DNA of 64,000 nucleotides, from positions 15,208,001 to 15,272,000 of the forward strand of contig CM029114.1 in assembly GCA_016859345.1 (NCBI GenBank), read 5' to 3'. The translations under genes were made by a program, and so were the position numbers. This document shows positions 12,754-26,336 of this stretch, piece after piece. Each line of letters opens with the position of its first letter. Within the stretch, counting starts at the first letter, position 1. This DNA comes from Istiophorus platypterus. Its lineage: Eukaryota > Chordata > Actinopteri > Istiophoriformes > Istiophoridae. The notes beneath the pieces are model-generated. The model made no database searches. It was not told the DNA's origin and saw nothing but the letters and a program-made list of their open reading frames with translations.

Positions 12754-14202
12754 ACCAGTCATTTAATATTTTATCATTATTTAAACAAACACAATACGAA
12801 CCACACTCGCTTGCCTTTTTGATGTGTTTTTTGGTATAAACATACCGTACATAGCTACAGAACCATGTATACTGTCATACCAAAGCGTAGCTTCTGTCGA
12901 GGAAACTCCCATTTGGAGTCGTACGGCAGCTGGGTGGGGTCAATATAAATGTAGTTGTTGCCATGGATACTCTCAATGACCTTCCACTGGATTTGAAACT
13001 TTGGTTTCTGTTAAAGTTTGGAGAGAAAAGAGGGCAAGTATTAATACAGAGAGAGTGACTTCAGATCAGATTCCTGGGATTACTTTTTATATGTGACTAA
13101 ATGATTGTATATCTGATATCTTAGTTTTTTTTTTTCCTCATTGCTCTTCTATTAAATTTCAGATTACTCACTGGCACTTTAGTTTTCAGCCTGTGTCTAG
13201 ACTTTCCGCTGATGATCCCACAGTGGTTTCATAAACTAGCTCTCAAGGAGTCTGACTAATCTGTGTGCAACAAGAGCAGCATGCTGCGGGGGCAAATTAA
13301 TGGCTCGAGGCGTGATCAGGGAGTCAAAAAAGCCTTTAACTGCAGCGTGTCTGCACTCTGAATGGTTGATTGATTCATTTCAGATTCATTAGGACGCATT
13401 CAAATTGATTAAAAGGACACATTTCTACTGCGATCTGCAGAATACTGAACGCAGTGCAGAAACTAGTCCTATCTGAACAAGATGCTTCTAACTTTAGTGT
13501 ACTCTTAACAAATGGGAGGTATGAGTCATCATTAACTGAGAGTGGGCCCTTTCCAAAAACTTTTGCAGCTATTTATTTATTTATTTAGCAATGCAAATTG
13601 CATATCGGTGGCGCTGGATGAACTTGATTTTACACAGAGGTCTATGAATTTCTAAACTAATTCATGGATTTGAATAGGGATTGATGGCAGTAGAACTATG
13701 TGATTTATGAGAGATTTATTACTTTACTTCCACGGAGATTAAAATTTATCTTCATAACAGTCATGATATGTGTGTATGATTTTTTTCCTATCTTACCTGC
13801 ATGTACTTATAGAGCAGCACCAGTAAAATGAGGCTGAGTATAATGCCAGTAGCCACCATGCCAGATAGAAGAGGAGTGAAGAGTTCATGGGGGACAATGC
13901 GTTCTGAGAGGAAACACACACCAACACAACACAATCAGAAATTACATGTTGGTTTGAGTATAAACAACATTTTAACAGTTATTACACACACACACACACA
14001 CACACAGAGCCATATCCACTTCCTCCAGAGTTAAGACAGACAGCTGCAGCAGTGGTGTTTGTTTGTGTGACCAGGATTAGCAAGTCTACACCATATAATC
14101 CCAGCCTGCATAGTCAGCACACATTAATCGTATTCAATCTGTATCCAGTAAACACACACCTGGCCTATGCAGACACAGGGTCAATGGGTTTGTGTGTCTG
14201 TC

Positions 14203-14280
<78 letters not shown>

Positions 14281-15970
14281 TGTGGTTATGTTGGTATGTA
14301 GATTTGTGAGTCTGTGTCACAGATTTTACAGTATCGTACCACTGATGGAGAACAGCGTGTAGGCCTCTTCTCCCTCCGTACTTGCAACACACTCCAGGGT
14401 GTGGTAGTGTGCATGCTCCTTGCTGACGTTCAGTCGGCTCTCCACCTCACTCCTACCGAACACAGACTCTGTCACCGTGATGACCTCCGGAGTCTCCCAT
14501 TGGGTGGCATTGGGCAGGAGTGAGCACCTGTTGAGAGGTTATAAAGTTGCTGAGGGTCATTATTTTTTCTTCTTTAGATAAAATTGCACTCTTGAAATTC
14601 CATCTAGACTCTCTGGGATCCTGTCCCATCTCCCATCTCTTATCTTCATAAGCTATAAGACTTCTGACTACTTCTCATCAAGGTCTTTCTCTATTGCTAA
14701 CCTCAATAAATAATATTACACATGTCCAAATATGATAGTGAAACTTATTTGTTGAAATTGCTGTCAGACAATATCATTGATTGTTGAAATTAAAGACTAA
14801 AGACTAACGTGCTGAATCTGGGAATGGCCATGGGATGCAATATATATATATATACATGACATGACCTCAAGTTGCTTTTCTCATAATAACAGGATAACTA
14901 TCTTGAAAAAAAGCCTTGAAAAGATAATTTTCTTGAGAAAACAAGATCTTAATCCAGCTTTCTGAGAAAAGGCCTGATTGTTATCAAAAGTCCGTGCTCA
15001 TCGGTTTGTTCTGTCAATAAACATGTAACTGTTTAGTCTATCAAATTTCACAAGTAAATGCATATTTCTCCAGGGCTCAAACTGTCTTACTTGCAAATGT
15101 TGTGTCGACCAGCAGTGACAACAAGTTTTGGTCTGTTTGTCTAATTGCTAATGAGGCTTCAAGATGAGATAAAAGCTTTATCTAACTTGTTAAGCTCCAA
15201 TGAGAACTTACTGCTCTCACAGGAACTGTCAGTTAAAGAACAGAAAATGAGTCTCGCAGGTTTCTACATGATTAAATAGGGAACGTAGGGACGCACCTGC
15301 TGGTGAAACAGTAAAACAAAGCATCACAGTTGCAGTAGCTTTACTTCCAGCTAATTATATGATGTATCATCATCTCTCCTATCTTATTCTGATGTAAGCA
15401 ATCTAATAGCGTAAACAAAGCAAGATTAACGGTCTTTTCATAAAAAGCAGCATAATACATTTTAAACATACCTCGTGTGGGGCAGCTCACAGAAATACCA
15501 GCTAATCTTAGGGACTGGGTAACCTGCAGCAATACAGCGCACCTGTCCATCAACAGGCCCCTCCTGGGCGATGATAATGGGCTTACCTTGCAGAGACAAG
15601 AGAGAGACACATATCTAACACACATGTATAAAACATATTCCATTCTATTGATGCTAATGTGATTTACTTTAGAGTTAATTTTTTTTTTTTATCAAACACC
15701 ATCTTGAGAACTCAGGAGATGTACTTTTAAGTATGTCAGTGGATCACGTGTCACAATTTTGCAGATGCGCACTCTTTGTGAAATTGTGTTCAAATTAAAC
15801 GCATGTGACAGCTGTGAGAGTTACTTACTGCTGACGTACACATGGAACAAATGGTGGGCCGAGGCATCTTCATGGCTGGCTGAGAACTTATAGATCCCGC
15901 CCTCTGAGCCGAGAACCCTCACTAGTCTCAGCTCACTGATGTATCTGGCAAGACAAACATTCACTTCACA

Positions 15971-16006
<36 letters not shown>

Positions 16007-19000
16007 AAGCATGTGTAGTTATGTGGGATTCCTTTGGTGCACTGTAAACTTACTGTACCTATATTTGCGCCGGTGGATAGTGATCACGTGCTCTGTGGTG
16101 TTGAGGAGCCGCTTGCCATTGTAAGACCAAGACAGGGAGCTGGGTGGAGGATAGGCCTCTAATTCGACTCTGAGGCTCAGGCTCTCCCCCTCTTTAACAT
16201 CTGCCTGGACTGGACCTGGACTTCCTAACATGACAATGAACCCCTGATCTGGAGAACAAAAATATGCAAAGCTAAAGGAAAAGTTTGCCTGTGTACTCTA
16301 GACTTCCATCCATTTAAGTATAAGCAAAGTCAATAGCTAACAATATGTGTCACTAGGCTTTTCAGGAAATATTCAATCTCTTTGTGTCTATAAAAACAAA
16401 ACATAATGCCTTACCAGAGATACTTTACTGACATTTTAGTGACCATAGTTAAACTTAGACTCATGAACTTTACATGTTGAGTCCTAAATTCGTAACGTGT
16501 GTGCAAAACTTGTGTCATGTCACAATCTGTAAACAACACCATCGCTGCTCCAAACATAGTGAGTCCAGCTTGTTGTGGACAGAGTGCTCCCTCATTGCTG
16601 TTGAGGAAATAGCTTGTATTCACTCCTAGTGTTTGATTTGTCTGTTGTGTGAACAGAAAATATCCACATAAAAACACAGCTCTTGGAAATCCTGTTTATT
16701 TTGCCACACCTATTTTTGGTTGGTATACCTCATGTCTAGAGCAGCTTTTTCATTTCAGACATTTTCCCTGGTTTTTGATAACACACTTTGAATGATGATA
16801 ACTATTTCCCTGAAGCATCCACCTCTTAATTTGCTTGGTATGCAAATGAGAGACGATAACCCCTAAAAAAAAACAAAAACAAAAAAAAAAAAATTTTGGG
16901 TGTGAATGCTGGACCGTACAAGTTCTCCAGATCAGATTGCTGACAGTTCTTCGGGAGTCTTGATTTTGTCAGAGCAAAAAGTCCTTAAGCCCAAACATGC
17001 AAAGGTGCAGCTTATCTACAGTTGGTGGATCACGAACAAGAATTTTAGTGTTTTATCCCATAGGTGCAAATGGATCACTTTCTTAGAGATAAAATAACAG
17101 AATGTAGATGTAACTGTGTTTTGTTTCAATGAGATCGTGCAGGTTATTTAGAGAATATCATTAATTAATTATTATTTATCTGTTGATTACATAAACCTCA
17201 TAATATAATAACCTAGGAACAAACATGGGACGGTTCCCAACACATCTACCTCATGCAGCTACAATCACATTATCAGTCCTCAGGCAAACATACGAATGCT
17301 GTTTTGGTCAGTTCAAATTGACGATGGCCAGTGAGTTGACATTGAAAGTTGCATAATCACTGTCCATCACCAGTTGTCATGGACAGATTATGAGACAATG
17401 GGCCAATGAACCCTCCTGCACAGGAGCGAGATGCCAGGACTGAAAGTCGTGGTTGTTTTGTCATTTGTAGTATTTTTGGACAACAACAAATGTTAACATT
17501 CACTTCAAACAGAGGCTCTGGCCCATGAGCCTGGCTCCTTTTATGGTGCCCAGAAAGCCCCTTCAGCAATCTATCCATGCATTTTCTGATATATTATCTA
17601 TTTTGAAAATTTATTCATGGTTTACATTTGCCCACTATGTGATGCTTAGAGCACTGATGAGAACTGATGTCTGTGTGTCATCTGTCTCAGTCTTGGTTAA
17701 ACACAAAGACAATATATCAGTAAGAATATGTCGTAACATAAACCAACTTCTGCACTCACCGCGGATCTCAAGCTGCAGCGCAGCAGCACTGGTGCCTCTC
17801 TCGTTGTGGGCATAGCAGTGGTACGTGCCGGAGTCGGATAGGTTGACGGCTTTGATTAAGAGCGAGTAGGCTCGTTGATAACCACCTGAACCGGACAGGA
17901 TGTGTGAGGTCTGAGATTCAACAGGATGCTGCAAGACATCAAAAGTGAGTGGTGTAACATGTAATATCCACAAATCCAGTGCTTTGCATGCATCATGCTT
18001 TACTTCAGTTTTTCAAGTGAGCTTACGCTTTCCTTCCTGTTGTGCTTTAACATTAACTTTTTCCAAATGAATTTCTTGAATATTTAAAGAAATTCCAACA
18101 TTTCAAATAATATTTGTTGATTAAAATGTTCAATTACATTTTCTACAGATTTCATTTTAAAAACCTTCTCTCCACTGTCAGTTTTGTTACTCTAGTTGAT
18201 TAAAAAAGAAAATTGTTTTTGCCTTCAAAAAGGAAACAAGTGTAATTTTAAAAATATTTAGTCTAAGAAACACCAGAAGCAGTCTTAAAAAACAAGAAAT
18301 ATAACTGATAATGTGTAATATGTCTGTAATTTGAGAATGTAATATTATTAATAGAAATATTACTATGAAAATGGCCTCAGTGTTCTCCATAGTAGCTACA
18401 GCCCTGAGAAAAAAAATTTCACTTCAGTTTGGGTCTTTGGCTGTATAAATGTAAAAAAGAAAGGCAAGACAAGAGAGTTTCACATCTAGTCAGTCTGCCA
18501 ACCAGGCTTAGACACGGAGGAGAAGCTGTCTGCTTTTCCAATCCATCCCTACTTCAATCTCACCGCTGTTGAGGGGAAGTCCCACTTGAGACTGAAGTCT
18601 GGGTTGGCGTTAGTGGAGCTACAGGTAAGCTCAAACTGCTCTCCTTTCCTCAGTATGACGCTGTCTCTCTGGGACAGTGTGATCACTGGAGGCACCATTG
18701 GAACTGGATAAATGGAAAAGTAAAATTATCATAGCTGGTGTACATGTTAAGCTCATCTGAAGCAATGCATATCTTAGTATTAAAATGAAAACATTACAAA
18801 TAAATACCTTATTTGTACACTATCATAAAAGACCCTAAATAGGTGTGACTTCTGTTTCTTTAATGGCAGGGAATGCATTAGTGCACAAACATACACCAGT
18901 GCACATTTATACTTATATGACTATGCACACAGGTACAGCACTTGCATATGCAGACACTTGTGCACACATAAAATCCATGATTAATTCTCCACAATAAATG

Positions 19001-22000
19001 GCTGCTGACGTTACTTCAGGGGCCATGTTTAACAAGGGCTGTGGTTAAATCTATTTACCCCAAACGCAGCCTTCATGCACCGTTACAAAGCTTTGTTCAG
19101 TATGGGACTCTAATCCCTCTGCTCCTCCCTCCCTCAAAACTCTTCTCTCACTCCCTCTTCTCCATCAGTCAAAAGGACATTATGCAATTGCTCCTTCCGG
19201 AGTATCTCTGCTCAGCCCTCTTCCCACTGCAGACCAGATTGAAAATGCTGATGCAGTGCAGGGACATATGGAAACAGGATCAACTTCCACCTAAACTACT
19301 TTGATGATACATTTCATTTTAATACACCTTATTGGAAAAAAAACTATGAGCTAAACCTCTTTTACCAAAACACATCTGCAGTGTAGATAGTTGATAGTTT
19401 CATTGCTGTGGCTACCACCGATGTCTGACAGGATACATTATGGTTGCTAATATAGATTTTTTTAGCTCTGCTAGTGCCTCTAGGGAAAAGGATATCAGTC
19501 TTTCTGCAGGTCAGTTGCTCCACCACTTTGGCCACTATTTTACAGTGGACCATGGAACTTTGTAGATGCATTCATGGTGCACAGAGGATGAATCATCCTG
19601 ACTTCATAATCACTTGACATTAGCTCTAGCACCAACAAGAGGTCATAATTTGGTTTAATATATTTAAATGATTTAATCTTTTACGTAACTTGGTGTTCTG
19701 ACAGCTGATCCTCTTTCTTTTAAACCTCATGTCAACAACCGTGACAAAAAACCCACTGTTTTTCTTTTCTTGAAAGAAAAAAACTGGCGTCCGTTATAGT
19801 TTTTAGTCTGTAAAAATGGTTTATCACAGTGCCTTAAGGTCTGTTTGTGGGGGAAGTCCTGACTGTAGGTTTTATTCTTTGGTTGGATGACTTTCTATTG
19901 CTTAACTCATGGGCTGACTTTTGTTTACAGTGCCATTTTAAAATTGCTGCTGCCCTTTTTGTGAGTCCTGTTTGTGGTTTACGGTATGATCTGATAACTC
20001 AAAACTCTGTCCTGTTCAATCTCCTAAAGAATTGGATTGAACTTAGTGAAAAGGGAATTCTGGTTTTATGCATGATTTTCATTCTTCTGCACATATCATG
20101 TTATGTCCTCTGTTATCAGAGGCAAATTTTCTATTGATCATTATTTTTAGCAAAGACAAGTGCCTCAGCTTTTTTTCTCCACTGAATAATTACACAGAGC
20201 GGAAAGCTTCTTTTAGGCTGAAAAACTTAATATACTATACTATATTCCTTTTTTTGTGAAGGTGGCTGAGGCGTCCCCCCTGCGTATTTCCTCTCAACAG
20301 CTGCACATGCAGCAATTAATTATTCTGCCTTCTTCTTCCCCTTTTGGCCAAATTATCACCCAAATCAGATATCTAATACAGCAATGTCACTAGAGGAACC
20401 ACTTAACAATGGTATGAAATTCAACAACATGAGGTATAGTTTTGAAAACATAAACATTACAAATCTCCCTTGTCAGTCATGGCTCTTGCTTACCAAGTCG
20501 TACATCCACAGTGTATTGCGTGGATGTCACTTTGAGTCCACCAAGCTGTCCCACACATATGTAGCAGCCCTCATATTCCTTTCTCACGTTGCTGATGATG
20601 ACGCCTCGTTGGAGGCTGCTGTGGTAACTCATACCGAAGGGCAAAGGCTGACCATCGCAGGTCTCCAAAGCCAGGAGAGTGACCTCAGGGTCAGTCACAA
20701 GACAGGGGATGGTGCAGTTCTCACCTGCACGCACCAGAATGACGTTCACCATGGTGCGCTGGAAAGCATTCTGAGAGTCTGAGGAGATGAAACAGAGGAA
20801 AACAGAGAGGAAGTCGAGATTAGGATTAACAGATGTTATTTGATGGACCCGCGTGTGCAATCACAAGCCTCTTTCCCCATCATCAGTGACCCACCTTTGA
20901 CATAAACGTAGATGGAGCTGCGCTCCAGTGTGCTGTTGTTGACACAGACATAGCGACCCATGTGGAAGGCCTGCACTGATGGCACCCTGACATAAGCCAC
21001 CCCGCCCTCCTTCACCTCGCCCTCCAGCCTGCGAGTCCTTTCCCAATGCCACCTCAAGCTGGACGGGGTGCCAGGTGTTGTGGCATTGTCATGGCAACGC
21101 AGCTCCAGCTTCCCCCTCCTGGGAACCACTATGTGAGGCCCACTTGGGGAGATGACTGGCTCACACCACACTGGAACAGAGGAAAAACAGTATGGCTGAT
21201 GTATGCTGGTCGTAGACGCAATTACTAGAGGTTGTACATTTGGAGAAAAAAAAAAAACTGCACTAATGTTGATTAATTGCCCCCTCTGGAAAGACCAGAA
21301 AGTGAAAGGTATAAATCAATGAAATGGGCAAAAACAGGAAAGAGTTGAGTAGTGGAGCTGAGTAAAATGTCAGGAAATGATGAAAAAATAGCCTTTTACA
21401 ATCTACTAAAGGCCAAGATGATATAATTAAATAGATTTTTTTTCTTTTGCTTACCAACACTCCAAGAGATATTGACAGAAACGACAAAATGGCAACCTTG
21501 ACAACAGAAAATCTGGAACAAAACAGTGTTTATAATTTTAATTAATCAAATGATAAATTAACAATCAAAGATGAGGATGCCAATTTGTCCATTATTTTCC
21601 TTTAGCTTGACTAATCAATTAATTGTCTTATCACTTCAGTTCTTCAAGAACTCATACAAGATTATGGGATAGAGTAAGACCAAAAAAAAAAAAAACAGAG
21701 TGCCAAACGCCAATGGTAAATAGGATGGTGTGATTGGCACAGAGCCCCATAATGACACTGTGCTATCAAACCACCAGGGCTCAATAGAACAATCAATAAT
21801 TATGAGCTGTCTGCTGGCTGAGTAATCGTGCATTAAAGACCCCTAAATCCATGCTCTTCTCGTGAGCACACCAAACCAACGTTTTCATCTCTGTTCAACC
21901 CTGCAACCGCCTCCAAGTTTTTCTTTTCTTTCCTCTCTTTTATCCACATGAGAGGCGCCATTTCAAGAGCAAGATTTTCATGTGACTGTTTTGCCTTCGG

Positions 22001-23060
22001 GCCCGAGGAAGCTGAGAGAGCAGGAAGGAGAGGGCATGTGGTTGCAAACTGGCCCCCCTCTAAAATACCCGGTACCTGTCTTCCTGCAGGCTGTAAGTCT
22101 ATGTTTACGAATGTGGGTTTTTAGCAGTTGGTGCTGATTGTCATTCCAGTAAGCAAAAGGTTTCACAAAAAATACCCGAGGCTGTTATATGACTAAACCA
22201 GACGCTTTCCCGGCTGCAGCCGGAGCCGGTGGATGTCTGCGTGTGTTTAAAAGATGTGCCTCTTCTTTGTTCCCCTTTTCGCTGCCCCGCCGAAGCGCGC
22301 AACCTAATCCCTTTTATTTGGTGGGATAAATAATTAATCGTCCTCAGATTGTGGGCATGCATGCACGACCACACGCACGCACACGCACAAACACGCACAC
22401 AAACACGCACACACTTGTTGCCTGCCAGGAGAGGCAACCAAACGGCATCTCCTGCGTACCTGGACACAGTGGTTATGCAAATGCGCCCTGATACGATCTG
22501 TAAACTTGAGCTCGCTGCACCGTTCCCACAAACGTAAACCACGTTTCCTCAGACGGCGCGGGGATAGTATCCATGGGCTCCTGCGCGCAAACGGGACAAC
22601 TGTACGCGCCGTTTCCATCTGAACCGGTCTAATCAACGGCGAGAAATAGTCCCGATAATAGTGCAAATAGTGTGACGGGCAAAACACAGGCGAGAATTTG
22701 GAGACAAAACATTTCCGTTATCTGAACAGACACGCTCCAACGCAGACGCGAAAAAATATGGAACTATAATGTAGATTTTGTAGAACTAAAACAGTTGATA
22801 GACCCGTAGAGACCATGCAATCACAATAAAGTCTCCACTAAAGGCACAGCCTGCTCTGATGTCCCTGGGAATATGATAGCAATAAAATATAAGAATTCAC
22901 GTGAGGTGAAAAGATGAAATACAGTCACAATAAGGTCATAATTTAAAAGACGGACACACCATGAGTCAGCAAAGCAATATTGAAATAACACAAAGGTTTT
23001 CTTACCTGTTAGTGGCAGCAAAAGAAAACGTGCGGCAAAAACAAGCCAGTGGTTTCTCAT
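7164..23060 (-). CDS. kit: KIT receptor tyrosine kinase (stem cell factor receptor), complete
   Basis: Twenty-one coding exons on the minus strand, first to last: 23060-23006, 21170-20895, 20778-20494, 18703-18564, 17928-17760, 16248-16059, 15944-15829, 15586-15472, 14527-14340, 13903-13797, 13007-12881, 12699-12595, 11769-11659, 10947-10809, 10719-10655, 10543-10452, 9240-9118, 8616-8505, 8274-8175, 7564-7459, 7307-7164. All borders are GT-AG, phases agree, and the sum is 2865 nt (954 aa; human KIT 976). Order: signal peptide (about 1-19), five Ig domains (20-511), membrane span (about 520-543), juxtamembrane YIYIDP, GSGAFG loop and VAVK lysine (exon 12), short kinase insert (exons 14-15), HRDLAARN and DFG with the following RD (exon 17), C-tail QPLLQSTADVF. 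KIT binds SCF and acts in melanophores, germ cells and blood. Start: first ATG after an in-frame non-ATG stretch. PDGFRA, CSF1R and KDR fit less well. kita versus kitb is unresolved. Confidence 0.95.
9033..9087. repeat. (GGAA)n microsatellite in kit intron 17
   Basis: About 13 GGAA units on the plus strand, (TTCC)n in the kit transcript, starting 30 nt beyond the exon 17 donor. Confidence 0.95.
9279..9344. repeat. (CA)n microsatellite at the 3' end of kit intron 16
   Basis: In kit orientation this is a (TG)n run ending about 38 nt before the exon 17 acceptor. The remaining 38 nt are also alternating T/G and C/G, so the acceptor has no ordinary polypyrimidine tract. Confidence 0.95.
12180..12525. 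repeat. Degenerate 'tacttaagta' family repeat in kit intron 12
   Basis: Landmarks 'gtagtgaagtagaagtaaaac' and 'taagtacagtacttgagtaaa' belong to a very common fish repeat. Other copies in this window: 29640-30150, 30685-31025, 47545-47640 and 49130-49300. It lies in the intron between kit exons 12 and 13. Confidence 0.6.
12709..12748. repeat. (CA)n microsatellite abutting the kit exon 12 acceptor
   Basis: In kit orientation a (TG)n run of about 20 units stops 9 nt before the exon 12 acceptor (exon edge 12699), replacing the usual polypyrimidine tract. Confidence 0.95.
13984..14280. repeat. (CA)n and (GT)n microsatellites in kit intron 9
   Basis: The short intron between kit exons 9 and 10 (13904-14339) holds a (CA)n run at 13984-14006 and a long interrupted (GT)n run at about 14205-14280. 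The two runs are complementary and could pair in the transcript. Confidence 0.9.
15973..16004. repeat. (GT)n microsatellite in kit intron 6
   Basis: In kit orientation a (CA)n run about 30 nt upstream of the exon 7 acceptor, within a 114-nt intron (15945-16058). Confidence 0.95.
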
Positions 23061-23780
23061 GATGAGGCGGTTCTGAAGCCTTTTAGTTTTCTCCACGAGT
23101 TTCAACTGCCAAAAAAAAGCATCCTGGGGGGAAAAAAAAGGAAAATAAACTAAAAAAAAATAAATAAAAATAAAAAAAAAAAAACAAAACCTAGAAAAAA
23201 AAAAAGAAACACCAGATCAAATCCACCGCGATTACACAGAGCAGGTCCCGCCACCGCAACGAGCGCACCGACAGTGGACCGCGGCTCCCCCTGATGGATC
23301 TTCACCGGAGCTTAGACGCGGCGCAGCGCCTCCTCTCCCCGTCCTCTGGAAGCCAGCCACTCCTTCCTGCTCCGCATTGGCTGGATGGTGGCCAAGGTTG
23401 TTACCGGAAAACAAAAACAAAAACAAAACAAAAAAACACACACACACACACACACAAACAAGCCACCTGCACCGTTTCTTCCCGAGTCGATAAACGAGAT
23501 TGGCTATTCTGTCCGAAGAGGATGGAGGTGTCACCGGGACAACCTCTCCTCACACCTCCTGGGTCTCAACCGGCGCTCGGCTGGGATTCTCCCTGCGGGG
23601 GGCTCGGTCGGCTCCCGATGCCCTGCAGGGTCGTGGTCTTTCTAGCGGACTCGACCCTCCCCGCATTCAGGTCTTATAGGGATCTGGTTTAACAAACCAT
23701 GGTGAGGTGACGTGTGAGGCCGGAGCCCCCCCGAGCAGGGTCCGATAATCACGCCTGCCCCAGTCCAACCAATCAGAAAC
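23061..23780 (-). promoter_or_regulatory. kit 5' UTR and proximal promoter region
   Basis: GC-rich DNA upstream of the kit start, following an A/T-rich tract at 23119-23210. In kit orientation there are CCAAT boxes at 23380-23376 and 23503-23499, candidates for NF-Y binding. A mixed A-rich/(CA)n tract lies at 23407-23462. Close to the ATG, a long pyrimidine run followed by CAG (exon edge would be 23123) looks like a 3' splice site, so the true first exon may lie further out. The transcription start cannot be fixed from the sequence. Confidence 0.5.
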
Positions 23781-25589
23781 TGAAAAGTTCCCAGTTCAGC
23801 TATCGCAGTCAGTCAAGTTTGTGTTGAATGAATTGTCAGGTGCCAATATGTAGATAGAAACAGGTTCTGCTGGCTGTGATCGTCCCTCCTGTTCACGGAT
23901 CCCTACCTAGAGGGCATAGGAAGCAAAACAGGATATTTCATAGTAAAACACTTGATCTTTGGAAGCCGTTTATTTTCTTCAGATTAATGTTTGAATACAT
24001 TTTGGGAGCCTTCACTTCTATTGGAAACATGTTAAGAAGGGATCTTTTAATGACCAGTATGAACAGGGATGACTGCAGCAGGCAAAACCTGTCCCCGGGG
24101 GACATATCAGTGTCTCACTATTGTTTTAGGACAGACTTGAGAAAGTGTGAACCCGTCCTCTCGTTCAGTTTCAGCTACCACTCATTACAAAATCTTCAAC
24201 ATGTTCAGTTACTGATCTGAAGAGTGGAGTTATTGGAAAGTGAACGTTAAAAAGTAGATCCAAAAACACAAAGCAAACAAAAAAAAAAAAAACCCCACTT
24301 ACTGATTTTGTCATAATGCCCCTAAGTTAATCAAAATGAAAGAAGTAGGACAAGTCTTTACTAAAAAAGCATGTGTTATCATGTGCTGCCCTGGAATTCC
24401 TTTCATCCTGAACACTAAAAGTCTCAGAGACGGGTATGTTAAAAACCACAAACCCTGCAAAGTGAAAAAGAGCCAGGGGTCCGGGAGAATCTGCACACTC
24501 TCCCTCACCTGCGCTTACTTACTTCGGCCTCATTACCTTCATCAGGCAAGATGGTCTTACCAACCAAAATGTTGAAATTAAATGAAAGGATTTCTGTGTT
24601 CATCTTTGTCAAAAAAAAAAAACCCAAAGCAGCCTCACGGGCCAAATAAGGTTGCACTGTGGGTTGATGAATTAAGAGAATAACCTAGAAGAAACCTGAA
24701 GTTGACTTTTTAAATTCATTTTTAGGGCCTCCTGGTGGCCGAGAGGCCGTAAGAACCCATTCATATTGCTTTATGCCATAGGCCAGCTCTGGATGTTTCA
24801 AATTAGGTGTCTGCATGGCTACGGCTATATGTGTTGGTTTTGTATGTGTTTTATCTCACAGTCCGTGCATACGTGTCTTCCATTGCTCCAGAGGAAAATG
24901 TGAAAGTACACTGGGATCGTTGTGTCTCTCCTCTTAGACACATGATTAATCTCTAGCCTCGCTGCATCGCCCCTCAGCTGTTTATGCCTTCATCAGCACA
25001 TGATGGCAGGATGAGGCTCAAAAAAACGGGAACGGAGGCTGAACAACACATGTATTCATTCTTTTTTTTACCTCATTAGTTTATGTTTGTTTTCCAGCAC
25101 AAATTTCAAGAAAAAGGGTGACAAGGGATCATTAGTTTATTCGTTAATCATCACCGGGACAGAGGAATAACTTTGAGGAAAACCCAGTCAGATTTATAAA
25201 GGCCTTATAATGATAAGTGGAACCACAGTCCGGTTAGCTATATATCACCCTGGTAAAAGCAACACAGGTTTTCAAGGAAAATTCTGAAAAATAGAGTTTT
25301 TAGTGGGAGTAGATTGATAAGATAACACAAGACACAGGGTTGATTGAGAAGCCCGTGAGGGCAGTAGCAGCCAAAGAATGTGCTTGAGACAGATGTTTTT
25401 GCAGACAGTGATGCCCCAGAGGGGTATTTCATATTTGCGCCACAAAAAAACGTTTTATGTGTCTCACACAAATTTTGGTCAACATTAAAATGTGGTCACA
25501 CGTGTGATGTAAGAGCACATAAGGACATGCAGTACCTAACCCAAGATGTGTCTGAGTCTTAGAAAAATGAACATAAAGGGAGTAGTTAC

Positions 25590-25800
25590 ATATTTGGGGA
25601 AATTGGCTTATTCATTTTCTTGCCGGGACACAATAAGATTTAGTCACCGTCAGACAGGACCAGGCTAGCTGGTCCCCCCTGTTTCCAGTCCTTATGCTAA
25701 GCTTAGCTAACCATCTGCTGGCCAAAGCCCTATACTTATCACACAGAAACAAGAGGGGTAACAGCCTTTTTCGTCCAACTCTCCGCCAGGAAGTGTGCAA
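25590..25800. repeat. Degenerate teleost interspersed repeat (family of 5640-5900)
   Basis: Contains 'ggggaaattggcttattca', 'gaccaggctagctggt' and 'gcttagctaaccatctgctgg', landmarks of the repeat also seen at 5640-5900. Old and non-coding. Confidence 0.55.
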
Positions 25801-26183
25801 GAGTATTTCCCAAAATGTCTGAAAAAACTTCCGCTTCACTGACAGATGACCCCAACTTCTCACCTTCGCCATACAGCTGCAGTCGGAGTCGCGTTAAGTA
25901 TTCTGCATTCAGACAAAGGAAATCTGCGCCTCAGGTGTCAAAATGCCATACACCTGTTCACCAGCCCACGGTCCAGTTGTCCATATGCTCTGTGAAGATG
26001 TCACTGTGTGTTTGTGTGTGAGTGTGCATCCATCAGGATCATCCATATGTCTCCTGTCCAACGACTTCACATGTCATTTGAGCGGTTTATATGCCTTTCC
26101 CTTTTACATTATTCATTGTTGAGGTGAGCATCTATAGCAGATCTGGGCTGACTCACTATGACTTGGTGTGCGTGTGCAAGTGC

Positions 26184-26187
<4 letters not shown>

Positions 26188-26218
<31 letters not shown>
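26188..26218. repeat. (GT)n microsatellite
   Basis: About 15 GT units in the kit-fip1l1 intergenic region. Confidence 0.9.
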
Positions 26219-26219
<1 letters not shown>

Positions 26220-26336
26220 CCACAGCATGACTCACTCAGTGCTTTTAGACAGATGAGGACAGCAGTCTCACGGAGGGCAACAGAGGTTTTATACAAGAAA
26301 AATAGCCACTTAGATTAGATTACGTAATGAAAAACA

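Noticed and set aside
7164..23060. Receptor being PDGFRA, CSF1R or KDR instead of KIT
   Set aside because: Five Ig domains exclude the seven-Ig KDR; the juxtamembrane YIYIDP, short kinase insert and QPLL C-tail, plus exon lengths, fit KIT best.
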